From Chrysophaeum taylorii (taxonomy: Eukaryota > Sar > Pelagophyceae > Pelagomonadales > Pelagomonadaceae), in NCBI GenBank assembly GCA_029834535.1, contig JAQMWT010000406.1:62001-126000 (forward strand): DNA of 64,000 nt, given 5' to 3'. The notes below the pieces were generated by a model. The model saw only the letters and a list, made by a program, of their open reading frames with translations, searched no databases and was not told where the DNA came from. The translations under genes were made by a program, and so were the position numbers. Shown here piece after piece: positions 1 to 10,244 of the stretch (positions within the stretch are counted from its first letter, which is position 1; every line of letters begins with the position of its first letter).

Positions 1-1071
1 GGGATCAGAGTCACCAGGCGTTCAGAGAGAGAGAGATGAGTGTTTGTCGCCTACGGTCTTGGAGTACCAACGTGGTCCAATATGACGTTCGTTTTTTCTA
101 CCGCAGATAATCTGACTCACTATCAACTTCGTCTTCAACTTGTATCAGCGCCCCAAAGGACAGATGCCCTCGCAGAGGCGGGAGGAGTTTTCTCTATATT
201 ATTCAAAAAAAAGAAAGCTCAAAAAAAAGAAAGCACTGCGTGTAGTCCATCCACAAGCAGTGCAGAATGAGGGTAAGGGTTTGAGTTGAATAGAAGGGAA
301 AAGACCAGAACAACAACTCAAAAATTTTTAGAAAGGAATGGTTTGTTTTCCGAGGGAGAAGAAAATACACATTTTTGATCGGAGAACCAGAAAATAGGCA
401 GAAAGTACGTGAAGGGATATATCCGGTTGATTTGAAAAAAGTGACGTTGGGGTTTTCCCTGACTTTCGGCAAATTTAAATGTTTATCGGAAGAATTTCTG
501 GCATTTTTTTCGTCTAAGAGTAGGAGATTGGGTTTAAGTACTGTACCCAGAATCTTATTCCTCGAATCAAAAACGGTGAAGTTTACGACGAAGATTCTGC
601 AGAACGTGCCCCCGAGGAAGAAGGGTGTTGTCCGGGGCAGAGGCTGTCTTTGGTTGTTGACCCAGAAGAGGAAAGAGACGGGTCGTCGTCGGGTGGTGAG
701 TTTTCGCGCGCGGATGCTATATTATGTCCAACTGGAGGAGGAGGAGGATTGGTGTGTTGTGACGAAGATGACAGGAGGGAGCAGGGCGGCACTGACCACG
801 AGGCGGTGGCCGGGTCAGTGCGACGCCGTGATGTGGATAGATGTGTTCGTGTGCAACAAGGGCGGGATGAGATGTCATGTGGGTGGTGGTGGTGCTGGGG
901 GCGGCATCAATGGCAGCGAGGACGGACGTTCATGAGAAAGAATAAACGCGAGGGGCGACGTCGGCGTGCTCCGCAGACACGACGAGGACGTCGCCCCTTT
1001 TTCGTTTTCTTTTCTTTCTTTCTTTTCCTTCCTTCTTTCCAGATTGAACCGCGGTAGCGCGTCGGCAATAT
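1..1071. other. Gap with no recognisable gene
   Basis: No reading frame here shows a family motif or the GC-rich third-position pattern of the host genes. The first 14 bases (gggatcagagtcac) recur at 14435-14448 in another gap, which hints at a dispersed degenerate repeat. A pyrimidine-rich tract lies at about 1005-1040, just beyond the 3' end of the HSF gene. Confidence 0.5.
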
Positions 1072-1605
1072 CTAGCCGAGCTGCTCGACGAGGCGGTCGC
1101 CCGGGCGCGCGAGGTGCGGGAAGTAAGGGCGAATAGGTTCGTCTTTGTGTTCTGCGAAGGCGGCGAGCTCGTACCGGAGTCTGGTCGCGTCGTCGCGCGC
1201 GGCCCGGCGGTCGCGCTCGGCCGCGGCGAGTTTGCTGCGGAGGAGGTCGATGGTCAGGTTGGCGCGGTCGATGACCGTGGCAGCGTCGTAGCCGTCCTGC
1301 GGCAGCGGCTGCGGCGGGGTTTCTTCATGGTGGTGGTGGTGGTGCTGCTGCTGCTGCTGCTGCCAGGTCTCGGGCCGCATCGCCTTGCGCGGGCGCTCTG
1401 GCAACGGTATAATGCTCCGCGCGTCGTCGACCGCGTTCCCCAACTGCTCGGGCGGCGGCTGCTGCTGCTCGAGCGCGCGCTTCTGCTGCTGTTGTTGCTG
1501 CTGCTGGGACAACCGGACGTGCTTGAGGTTGAGGAGGTTGTCCACCGCTTCGAGCGCGCTCGTCTCCTGGGGTGGCTTGGAGGCGGCTGCCGCGGGCGGG
1601 GACGA

Positions 1606-1637
<32 letters not shown>

Positions 1638-2370
1638 GCTGCTGCTGGTGCTTGGGGGGCGGCGCCACCACCGGCGGCCTCGGGGCGGCGGGAGGGACGC
1701 GCGGGTGGGGCGGCGGAGCGACCGGGGCGTCCCAGGCGACGGCGCGCGGGCCGGGAAACGCGGCGGCGGCGGCGGCGGCCGCAAAGAGGGGCGGCCCCCC
1801 CGAACAAGACGTCGACGCGGGAAATTGGGGCTGGTCCGGCGGCGGCGCCACCGCCGGCATGGGTGCGGGGAGGGGCGCCGCGTTGGGGTAAAACGCGGGC
1901 TGGCGCGGCTTGCGCGGGGATACGTGGTAAGCCCCCGTCGTACGCGGACGTTGGGCGGCGGGTTGCTGCTGGTCGTCGTCGTCGTCGTCGTCGTCGTCCG
2001 CAGGGACCCGACGAAACGAGTGGCGGAGCATCAGGAGATCCTGAAAACACGAGACTGGCGGGCCCTTCGCTTTGACGTAGACGGACTGGAGCGGTCCCGC
2101 GGACTTGTCGAATTTCGTATACCCGAAATTATTTAACTGCCGCTGGAAGCTCGTGTACTTCCCGTGGCGAAAGTAGGCCGGGAGCACGAGCTCGAGGCGC
2201 TTCGGGTTGGGAATGACGATCGTCCCTTTGTCGAACTTGATGAGGTCAGGATGATCTTCGAAGAGAGATATTAACTTTTGGAGAAACGGAACCGTCTTTC
2301 GCTCGCGCGGCTTGTACCGCCGCTTCTTGTACGACGGCATCTCGAGCGTCCGGTCCCCCGCGGGGACCAT
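1072..2370 (-). CDS. HSF-type DNA-binding transcription factor
   Basis: Single-exon protein of about 432 aa. Residues ~25-105 form a heat-shock-factor winged-helix DNA-binding domain: VPFLQKLISLF opens it, and the recognition-helix signature SFQRQLNNFGYTKF lies near residues 73-86. The rest is low complexity: poly-Asp near 125, Ala/Pro-rich stretches, several poly-Gln runs and a poly-His run. A short Leu-rich, charged segment near the C terminus (LTIDLLRSKLAAAERDRR) could be a coiled coil. The ATG at 2370 is used because the codon just upstream is GTG. HSF-domain proteins are greatly expanded in ochrophytes, so a general DNA-binding regulator is as likely as a true heat-shock factor. Confidence 0.9.
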
Positions 2371-5300
2371 CACGCTCCCGTTATACGTCTGGATACACCG
2401 CCACTGGGGAACGAGGAAGGGGACATCATCATGACACCTCCAGTCGGAAATGTATGAGCAGAAAACGCGGACCCGCGGCGAGTGCGAGTACGGAAATTAC
2501 CAAAAAATACTTGCACGGGAACGTGCACTCACGTCATCACTTCTTGATGGATGATGATGACCCTGGGTAGGGGGGGACTTCAGTGTGCTGGGGTCGGACT
2601 CTCTCTCTCTCTTCTTGTGCGACACACAGACAGACCGGGAGACAGACAGACATCTCGAGCTGCAAGGAGCACCGAAAAGAACGAACTCACTCCCGATGGC
2701 CCTCCGAGTGCCCTCGCGAGCTTCGCGGCGGCCCGCCGTTTTTTTTTAAGTTCCCTATTGAACTAGGATGATGCACACGTCAAAAGTCCAACCAAGGTGG
2801 GTGCGTCGGTCGCTTTGACGAGAGGCTTGCTGCACTCGACGAGCAGCGAGGACATGTCTTCAGATATAGACCTCGGCGTGCCGCGACGCGACAACCCCCC
2901 GGTTCCTTTCGCCGTCCTGAGTCGACGACGATCGCGATCCGTCGTAAGCTTGGCGAACGTTGAATGATGCGCCACGACGACCTCCTTCGTCGTCAACAGG
3001 GTGGGCGACCGCGCCGCAATCCCGACAACGGCCTATTTGACATTTGGGCGACCTCAGTCAGTCCTAAGCGCGCGACCTTCTCTTATCCCCCGCGAATTTC
3101 GACTCGAATTTCACCACGAGCATCGATCGAACTCCCAGTGGAGATCGAAATTCGCGGCACGTCGCGCACGCCCGCACCTGCTCCCCGGGCCCATTTTAAG
3201 CGCGCGAACACACCACTCGACACGCGCTGAAAAAGGAAAAAGGCAAGTAGAAATCTTCTTGTGTGAAACGGACAACAAAAAAATAAATCTTTTGCTTCCT
3301 TCGGAAAGAAGAATAATTTGTTTCTTTATTTTCATGTTCATTATGAAACTCAAGTACTTAGGCCTTAAAATTTCTAGAACGTGCCATGATACACATTTCT
3401 TGCAACGAAGCGAGCAACCTCCCGCAAAGGCACCGTTCAAATTGTCGGCATGGCCACCGCGGATGCCGACGTGGTCCAAACGTCCGCAAGGCTCAGCAGG
3501 AAGAACTGCGTTCTAATGTGCCGAGCGTGGGCGCGATGCCCCGCCCTTTCTCGCGGCGACAACACCCTAGCTCCGGTGCGACCGGTGGTGCCTGCGCAGA
3601 CTGCAGGACATTTTTGAGTGAGAGGACTACGAACTGTCGACGGAGAACTAAGCATTCGCGCGAGGCCATTCGGCCGGGCGGGCTTAAGCACGAAAACACG
3701 GTGTCTTTCGGCCGTTTCGCGTGGGTTCTCAAAAGCCTTATGGCGAGCGTCGAGAGCAACGTGCAGTCGAAGCAGTGCAAAACGGCTTGCGCCGTGCGTC
3801 CACTTCGATGTCTTCGATCCTGAAGCAGCTTCTTTCTATCTTCCTATTAGTCTGATACTCTAAAATACCGCGGCGATTGCGACGCAGTGCGTGGAGGTTC
3901 AACGTCGAGGAGCGGGTGTTGGGCTGCTGCTACAGCGTGGGGCTATCGCGGCCGGTGCCTTCGTCGTCTCGATTTTCCCATTCTAGATCTGTCTCTATTT
4001 CCCCGGACGAGACGAGACGAGACGAGTATGGCGGACCGAATCGCCGCAAAAGAGCACCTTCTTGATTGTTTAGGCGCGCTGGGGGATATATGCGTGCGCC
4101 CGAAGTGGGCACCACAACAACAACAACACGCTGTGGTTGAAGAGCAGTCGCTACTGTTGTGGGCTCCAGTCGCCTACTGCGCGCACGCGCCAGAGTGTAC
4201 CCGGGGACCACGAAGGTTATCTAGCTCTGTTCGAAGGAGACGGAGAAGCGCGAGACCACCAAACGCGAACTGAGTTATCTTGGTCGCCGAACATTTGTCG
4301 ATTCTATCTTCCAGTCGTCGAAGTATAAAATAAATGAATAAATAAATCCTTTGGTTGAAAAGCAAGCTCTTCGGCTGATTAATGCGTGCGCGAAACCGTC
4401 GTCGCCAGATCAGTATATCAGTACATTGCATTCTAAACGGATCGCAAAAAACGGAAAGTTCAATGTGCGTCACGTCTGTCTGTGCGGTGTGTGCAGTCTT
4501 CCGTAATTTCTTTTTACGTGCTAGAAAGAGAAATATTCTATAGGACGCAAGACTGCTTCCATACCATGAAAGAAAGAAGATAAAGAAAAAAGATAAGCCG
4601 TACCTAATAATTGTCACAAGACTGACTCCTTAGGACGTCTTCCGGTTTTTCTCGCGGTAAACGGCGTCGTGGCTCGCCCCTTCGTGAAGAGCGACGGCGG
4701 ACCGCCGCGCGGCCCGGGATGACGAGACAAACCGTCCGGCGCTCGGCGAGGCGGGAGATCGTGCGGGAAAACGAAAGAGGCGCAAGTTCCTTTGAAAAGG
4801 AACTGGTACTCGAGTGGGCGAAGAGAAAGTGTACAAGCGCGCTGTTGATGCGTTGAAGCGCTTGTGGCGTCTTCGAGACGATCGCTTTTCTCGAGCGCGA
4901 AGAACGTGCGGCCCGTCGCGACAAGATGGGCCGATTACGGACCGCTCGTCGTCGTGAAGCTCTTGCCGCCGGCGACGAGGATTCGGCGATACTGCTTGAG
5001 CGTCAACGCGAGGCCAAGCGTATTGCAAATGCAGAGCGGCGTGATGATCGTCTAGAAGAAGCGCACGCCGGCGACGAGGACGCGATGCGCGCGCTCGATG
5101 ACGAACGCGAGGCTCTTCGTCTGCGCCACGTTGCAAGGCGCGACAAACGTTTAGAAGAAGCGCGCTCGAGGACGAACCCGAGAGTGATCGTCTGCGCCTC
5201 GCCGTATGCCGCGAGAGTCGCAGAGAAGCTAAACGAGCTGGTCGTAGTCACCAGCAGCACTCCTTCCCCCCCACCGCCCTTTCTAACTCTTTTTTTTTTT

Positions 5301-5720
5301 TTTAACCAAAGCCCTGCCGCGCCGGCCCTAATACGCTGTAAAGCCTTCGCCGCGACGAAATCGGTTGAAAGCCTGGCGAGGCTGTTGGGGCCGCCAGACG
5401 TCACAACAAAATCCGCCGAGGAGGACATCCATCGACTATGTTTTTTTTCCCGAACTCCACGCACTCACTCATTCTTTCTCATGGTGCCGTCGTTATCAAA
5501 ATAAGCGGCGATAATTCCACGGCGTCCCGCCACCAAAGCTTAAAATAACCGCAGGCCATTATCGAACGATATGATGGATCCTATAATAAAAATTCCGTTG
5601 GTTGAAGTGCGAGACGCCGGGAGTCGTCGTCGAGGACTCGCCGATGCACAAGCTTCACAGTGAGTGCCAAGTCCTCGACCTTTTCTCATCCAGAGAAAGT
5701 GACTGAGGTATATAATTTGA
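2371..5720. other. Gap with no intact gene; possible transposon remnant
   Basis: About 3.3 kb between the HSF gene and the next recognised gene. It holds a CT microsatellite (~2595-2613), a GACGA tandem run (~4008-4028), a T12 tract (~5290-5301) and a coding-repeat remnant at 4881-5200, annotated separately. Nothing else is recognisable on either strand. Confidence 0.5.
4881..5200 (+). pseudogene. Remnant of a protein with ~34-aa charged tandem repeats, possibly Helitron-derived
   Basis: One plus frame encodes about three diverged copies of a ~34-residue unit. The shared pattern is L-x-E-R-E..R.A.RRD.RLEEA followed by AGDEDA; the recurring pieces are ARRDKM, ERRDDRLEEAHAGDEDA and ARRDKRLEEA. 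The frame loses the pattern on both sides, and no start codon or second domain is apparent. Arg/Glu-rich ~30-aa repeats of this style occur near the N termini of some Helitron and helicase-associated proteins. Assignment to Helitrons is inference, helped by a Helitron helicase fragment elsewhere in this window. Confidence 0.4.
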
Positions 5721-6317
5721 TTATTTCGCGGGCGAATAGAGGAGGCGGAAGGCGGGGAAGGGCGCTCCTTGGGCTTGGCGGTAACCCTGGACCTCGATGC
5801 GGTCGGTACCATAGCCGAGGGCGTCAAGGGGAGCGACGATCTCCTCGTCGACGTAGCGCATGGCGTCCCCCACGTAGTTGGGCATGGCCACCAGGAGGCC
5901 GGTTTGCGGGCGGTCGTCCGCGAGAAGGCCCGCGATGCCTCTCCAGACGTCGTCGGCGAGCGCGTCTTCGTCCTCGCCGTAGCAGACGCGGCTCTCGGAA
6001 ATCGCGAGCATCTTGCGGCCCTCCTGGATAAACTCGAACATATCTTCGTCGTCGTCGTCGTCGTCGTCGTCGTTCGCGGTGAGGTCCTCGTCTGCCGAGA
6101 GCTTGAGAAGCTCGAGGTAGAGATAGTCCACCATCTCGCTCAACCTCTTCTTGTCCTGGTCCGAGGGTGCGCGCGACGGTCCGAGATCGAGATCGCCGAC
6201 AACGCACCCCTCGGAGGTGCAGTCCTTGAGATGCGCGGCGATTCGTCGGCCCTCGAACCACGACGATGAGAAGGCAAGACCGTCGACCACCGCCAGGACG
6301 AAAAGACGTCTCATCAT
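5721..6317 (-). CDS. Unknown protein with signal/plastid-type presequence
   Basis: Predicted 198 aa from the ATG at 6317. Two ATGs further upstream (6365, 6362) would add a short Gly-rich stretch. The chosen start begins a hydrophobic segment (RRLFVLAVVDGLA) followed by FSSSW, a signal peptide with Phe after the likely cleavage point, as in ASAFAP-type plastid signals. The mature part has a nine-residue Asp/Glu tract in the middle. Its C-terminal third is globular in character (GLLVAMPNYVGDAMRYVDEE). I do not recognise the family. It diverges from the Ero1-like gene with about 75 bp between starts, so the two probably share a promoter region. Confidence 0.65.
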   Translation of the reverse strand: MMRRLFVLAVVDGLAFSSSWFEGRRIAAHLKDCTSEGCVVGDLDLGPSRAPSDQDKKRLSEMVDYLYLELLKLSADEDLTANDDDDDDDDEDMFEFIQEGRKMLAISESRVCYGEDEDALADDVWRGIAGLLADDRPQTGLLVAMPNYVGDAMRYVDEEIVAPLDALGYGTDRIEVQGYRQAQGAPFPAFRLLYSPAK

Positions 6318-6376
6318 CCTTAACCCCTTTCTTACTCCTCCTAAACCCCCAACGAGTCCCATCATCCTTAACCCCT
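6312..6376. promoter_or_regulatory. Divergent intergenic region with 17-bp direct repeat and telomere-like motif
   Basis: Between the divergent starts at 6317 and 6392, the 17-mer catcatccttaacccct occurs twice, at 6312-6328 and 6360-6376. Just after the second copy is ctaaaccct, one unit of the CCCTAAA telomere-type repeat, also known as a telo-box in plant promoters. The first copy overlaps the start codon of the minus-strand gene. A regulatory role is inference from position and duplication only. Confidence 0.35.
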
Positions 6377-6391
6377 AAACCCTCACTAGAA

Positions 6392-7525
6392 ATGATGCTC
6401 GTTTTGGGTGTCGCCACCGCCTTCGCGCCGGCCAAGCCGGTCGCGGTGCCGCATTTGTGCGCGGCCCACGACGACGACCTGTCAAAGATCGCCTCGGCCG
6501 TCGCGACGCGGGGAGCCAACGAGCTCGAGCTCCTGAGCGCCCTCGACCAGGCGCGGGGGCTCCCCTTCTTCAGCCAGTTCTCGATCGACATGCTGGCGAA
6601 CTGCGCGTACATCGACGAGCAGCCCGACGAGTGCGAGTTCGACACCTGCGAGATCCTGCCGCTAGACCCTCCGCCCGCAGCCCTTCTCGCACGGGACGCG
6701 AGCGAACGCAGGTTCGAGCTCGACTGTTGGGCACGGATGGACCCGCCCTCGCCCGACTACTACGATCTCGCCGAGTACCCCGAGGGCTTCACGGGCTACA
6801 ACGGGTCCCACATCTGGCGGTTCATCTACGACAATCTCGCATTTGGCCGCTACGAAGATGATCCCGACGGCTGGCGCGCGGTCTTCGACCGGACCGTGTC
6901 CGGCATGCACGCCTCGGTCTCCTGCCACGTCGCCGACGGCATGGAGGACGACGACACCTGCGCGCGCGAGTTCCAACAGCGCCTCGGAAACTTCCCGGAA
7001 AGGATAGCCAACCTCCATTTCGCCTTTGCGGTCGTTCTCGCAGCCGTCGGAGAGGCTCGGGGGATCCTTCAAACCTACGACTACGACGTCGGCGACAAGG
7101 CACACGCCGCCGAGGCATCCGCCCTCGTCAACTCCATCGTTTCCCAGGACATCCTCGCCGAGCCGGGACTCGAACAGGCGGCGGACCTCCTCCGCGAGGC
7201 CGGCGCCGCCGCCAACGAGTGCGTCCTCGTGGCCAACGACGACTCGCGCTACATCGAGGAGACCGGGATTTGGCAAATGCGTCAGCGGAGCCGCGCCATG
7301 CTCCGCGCGATGGACTGCGTCCAGTGCGGCGTCTGCCGCCTCCACGGCAAAGTCTGTTGGCTCGGCCTCGCGACCGCGCTCAAGCTCATCTACACGCACG
7401 AGGGCGTCTCCAAGCCCCTCGCCCGCCTCGAGGTCGCCGCCCTCGTCGTTGCATTGGAGAAACTCGCCTCCTCGGTCCGATTCTGCTTCGAGATGTCTGG
7501 CGAAAACCCCGCCGATATCACCTAA
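6392..7525 (+). CDS. ERO1: Ero1-type thiol oxidase
   Basis: Single-exon protein of 377 aa from the ATG at 6392. Ero1 uses FAD and O2 to reoxidise protein disulfide isomerase during disulfide formation in the ER. Visible hallmarks: an N-terminal shuttle pair C81-x4-C86 (CEFDTC); the segment YYDLAEYPEGFTGYNG matching the conserved Ero1 DL-PE-FTGY region; SGMHASVSCH; and the active-site C309-x2-C312-x2-C315 followed by RLHGK and a WLGLATALK helix. The N terminus is a signal peptide ending ATA then FAPAKP, very like the ochrophyte ASAFAP plastid-import signal. Compartment is therefore open: ER lumen, chloroplast ER or plastid. It diverges from the unknown gene at 5721-6317. Confidence 0.88.
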   Translation: MMLVLGVATAFAPAKPVAVPHLCAAHDDDLSKIASAVATRGANELELLSALDQARGLPFFSQFSIDMLANCAYIDEQPDECEFDTCEILPLDPPPAALLARDASERRFELDCWARMDPPSPDYYDLAEYPEGFTGYNGSHIWRFIYDNLAFGRYEDDPDGWRAVFDRTVSGMHASVSCHVADGMEDDDTCAREFQQRLGNFPERIANLHFAFAVVLAAVGEARGILQTYDYDVGDKAHAAEASALVNSIVSQDILAEPGLEQAADLLREAGAAANECVLVANDDSRYIEETGIWQMRQRSRAMLRAMDCVQCGVCRLHGKVCWLGLATALKLIYTHEGVSKPLARLEVAALVVALEKLASSVRFCFEMSGENPADIT

Positions 7526-7614
7526 GCGAACGAACGAACGAACGGGCCTTTCTCTCGTTCTCTAGAAGAAGCATCCTCCCGCTCCAGGCCTCCACTGGAG
7601 CCGGAGGACTCTGG

Positions 7615-7666
7615 CGTCCGTCCGTCCGTCCGTCCGTCCGTCCGTCCGTCCGTCCGTCCGTCCGTC
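7615..7666. repeat. (GTCC)n microsatellite
   Basis: About 13 perfect tandem copies of a tetranucleotide between the Ero1 and NEK-IFT57 genes. A shorter (CGAA)n run lies at about 7528-7542, directly after the Ero1 stop codon. Confidence 0.95.
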
Positions 7667-7803
7667 CTCCAGATCTAAAAAATCCGAGGGGGCGGTTAGG
7701 AAATGGGAGGGAGGGATGAACGCGCGACACCGCTCGTCGCAAGCTGTAGTACATACAAAAAAAGTAAAAGTAGTATTTTGGAGAGACAAAAATGCGATGG
7801 TAG

Positions 7804-9687
7804 ATGGAAAGAAAGTACGAGGTGCTCAAGGCGGTCGGCAAGGGCAAGTTTGCCGTGGTATATCGGGCCAAGCGGTTGGAGGATGGGGAGATCGTGGCTT
7901 TAAAGAAGATTGGCGTGGATTCGATGGACGTCCGCGCGCGGGAGAAGTGCTTGAAGGAGGTGCGACTGTTAGAATCGCTGGAGCATCCAAACATCATCCG
8001 GTACCTCGATTCCCTGCTCGAGGGAGACGAGCTGGTGATCGCGTTCGAGTGGGCCGCGGCGGGGGATCTGAAGCGACAGATCCGCAAGAGCTCTGGATTC
8101 GAGGAGAGAGTGATATGGAAGTACTTCGCGCAGATCTCGGAAGCAATCGTCCACATGCACGATCGGCGCATTCTTCATCGCGACCTCAAGCCGGCCAACG
8201 TGTTTTTGACGGTCGACGGGACGGTGAAGGTGGGGGATCTTGGGCTGGGACGAATGCTCTCGGAACAGACGTTGGAAGCGCACAGCAAGGTCGGAACGCC
8301 GCTGTACATGTCGCCCGAAGTGCTGCGCGGCGACGGGTACGACTGGAAGAGCGACGTCTGGTCGCTTGGGTGCATCTTGTACGAGCTGGCGATCCTGAAA
8401 TCCCCCTTCAAGGCCGAGGGCTTGAATTTGTACTCGCTGTTCAAAAAGATATCCGCCGGCGACTTCGCGAGGATTCGGGATTGTTTTTCGCCGCAACTAC
8501 GGGATCTCGCGCACCGGATGCTTTCGGTGGAGCCCTCGGAGCGGCCCCAATCCAAGCAAGTCCGCGATGTCGCCCAGATGATGCGGAAGCGGAGCGTCGA
8601 GAAGAAGGGGGCGCCCGAGCACGCTCTTCTGACGGCGAGCGAGCTCGTCGTCGAGAAGCTCGGAGTGTTAGGGTACGCCGCTCGCCGGCGGTCCGAGGGG
8701 CTTCGACCGTTGGTGAGGATGCAGTTCGCGCTCGACGGCGGCGGGTTTGGGCTCCCGCGGGCCGCGCAGCTGGCCGACGCGATGTCGGCGGCCGCGTTTC
8801 TCGTCGAGCTTTTAGGCGGCAGCGGCGGCGGCGGCTGCGGAAGCTCGCCGATCGACGACGACGGCCCGAGGGGTCTGTTGAATGCTGTCGCTGCCGTCGG
8901 TTTCCCCGGTGCCCATCGAATAACGCCGCACGAGATCGCCCGCGGATACGGCGAGGCGGTGTGCGAAGTTTTGACTTGGCTTTCCGACGCGCAGATGGCT
9001 CGGACGACGTTCCTACCCCCTGACTACTCCCGAGTTGAGGCGAGCGATGACGACGTCGAGGATCTCGATGGCGACGATCTTATTCTCGAGATGGGTGTCG
9101 TTGATCACGACGAGTGCGACCCACTGTTCACCGAGCCGGTGGAGTTCTCTTTGGGGCAAAAAAAACAGCTCGCTCCCCTCTTATCCTCGATCGACCCTGG
9201 CGAATGGGAACTCGAGGTGACGAGAGTCGCGCCACGCCTCCGCAGACCACCGCCGCCGCGGGAAAATCCATTGGACGCGACACTCGCAGCCTACCGCGCG
9301 AGCCTCGCGACGTGGAGTCGCGGCGCGGAAGGCGCGACGCGGGACGCGGGGAAGCGAGCAGCTGCCGAAGCGGAAGCGATCGCCAGAGGCGAGGTAGCCC
9401 TCGCACCGATCTACGCCTCGGGCGAATACGAGGCCGAATCGGCCGCGATTTCCGACGCCCAAAAAAGAGCGCTCGACCTCGCGGATTCTATCGCCTCGAA
9501 AACCAATCGCCTCGCTTCCGTCGACGCCCAAGTCCGGATCAGGAGGAGGGAAACTGACCAGAATGCCTCCAGGCTGCCTCGCATCCGCGAGGCAATTGCC
9601 GCCCTCGAGGCTGACATCCGAGACCTCGACCTCCAGCTCGGCGCGGTCCGGCACTACCTTCTCCGAAGAACGGCAAAAAATATTTAA
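7804..9687 (+). CDS. NEK6/7-like protein kinase fused to full-length IFT57
   Basis: Single-exon 627-aa fusion. Residues ~5-265 are a complete kinase: Gly-loop GKGKF, VALKK lysine, HRDLKPAN catalytic loop, and GDLGLGR with DLG instead of DFG, as in NEK6/NEK7, then GTPLYMSPE and SDVWSLGC. From ~280 the sequence matches IFT57, an IFT-B subunit: the calponin-homology-like N-terminal part, ARGYGEAVCEVL (compare SGYGEHVCYVL in IFT57), the acidic linker, EWELEVTRVAPRL, then a long coiled coil ending DLDLQLGAVRHYLL. NEK kinases regulate cilia and mitosis, so the fusion would tether kinase activity to IFT trains. The stop codon overlaps that of the next gene, which is on the other strand. Confidence 0.88.
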   Translation: MERKYEVLKAVGKGKFAVVYRAKRLEDGEIVALKKIGVDSMDVRAREKCLKEVRLLESLEHPNIIRYLDSLLEGDELVIAFEWAAAGDLKRQIRKSSGFEERVIWKYFAQISEAIVHMHDRRILHRDLKPANVFLTVDGTVKVGDLGLGRMLSEQTLEAHSKVGTPLYMSPEVLRGDGYDWKSDVWSLGCILYELAILKSPFKAEGLNLYSLFKKISAGDFARIRDCFSPQLRDLAHRMLSVEPSERPQSKQVRDVAQMMRKRSVEKKGAPEHALLTASELVVEKLGVLGYAARRRSEGLRPLVRMQFALDGGGFGLPRAAQLADAMSAAAFLVELLGGSGGGGCGSSPIDDDGPRGLLNAVAAVGFPGAHRITPHEIARGYGEAVCEVLTWLSDAQMARTTFLPPDYSRVEASDDDVEDLDGDDLILEMGVVDHDECDPLFTEPVEFSLGQKKQLAPLLSSIDPGEWELEVTRVAPRLRRPPPPRENPLDATLAAYRASLATWSRGAEGATRDAGKRAAAEAEAIARGEVALAPIYASGEYEAESAAISDAQKRALDLADSIASKTNRLASVDAQVRIRRRETDQNASRLPRIREAIAALEADIRDLDLQLGAVRHYLLRRTAKNI

Positions 9688-10151
9688 CGGTAGATGAAGA
9701 GACTGTCGCAATCGACGAGCGAGCAGTAGTCTTGTGCTGTCTCGACGGCCTCCTCGAGCTCGCGTTCGACCTTGCCACCGGGGTAGGAATCGCCCGTCGT
9801 CTTGGATACGTAGGTCTCGAAGCCGTCCTTCGCCTCGAGGGCTTGGTCGAGCTCGAGCATGTGCCCCTTGAGCAACAGGGGCTGGAGGCTAGCCTTGTCG
9901 TTGTTCAGGGGGTTCTTTTCCATCGCGTTCCTGAGGGGCTCGATGATCTTCGCCGTGGCTGCCTCGACCTTCTTCGCATTTTTTATCTTCCCTGCTCGGA
10001 CATCGCCTCGCAACGTCACGAGCTCATCCACGAGCTGCGAGGCGGGGTACAATGCCGCCGCGTTGGCGGGCACCGCGACCAGGCCTTTAAACACATGGAG
10101 CCGCGACACCTCCAAGCCCGCAGCCGCCGTCAAGACGAGAGCAAACTTCAT
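9684..10151 (-). CDS. Small secreted or plastid-lumen-type protein, unknown family
   Basis: About 155 aa from the ATG at 10151; an upstream in-frame stretch is probably 5' UTR. The N terminus is a hydrophobic signal (KFALVLTAAAG). A second small hydrophobic patch follows (GLVAVPANAAA), with an AxA-type site that could be a thylakoid-lumen processing signal. The remainder is helical and charged with two Cys near the C terminus (DYCSLVDCDS). Size, presequence and helical content recall small PsbQ-like lumen proteins, but no motif proves it. Its TAA overlaps the kinase gene's TAA within a TTAA palindrome. It diverges from the REV1-like gene with about 93 bp between starts. Confidence 0.65.
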   Translation of the reverse strand: MKFALVLTAAAGLEVSRLHVFKGLVAVPANAAALYPASQLVDELVTLRGDVRAGKIKNAKKVEAATAKIIEPLRNAMEKNPLNNDKASLQPLLLKGHMLELDQALEAKDGFETYVSKTTGDSYPGGKVERELEEAVETAQDYCSLVDCDSLFIYR

Positions 10152-10244
10152 CAACGCGAGGGTTATTATTATTTTCTTGCAGAACAAGCAACAACAACTC
10201 AGGTGGTACAAAAACGCGGCTCTTTAAGGGAGGGAGTAAGTAAT

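Noticed and set aside
1114-2136. A 340-codon plus-strand frame opposite the HSF gene
   Set aside because: Its poly-Leu/Val/Arg runs are the complement of trinucleotide repeats coding Gln/His/Asp/Ala in the HSF protein.
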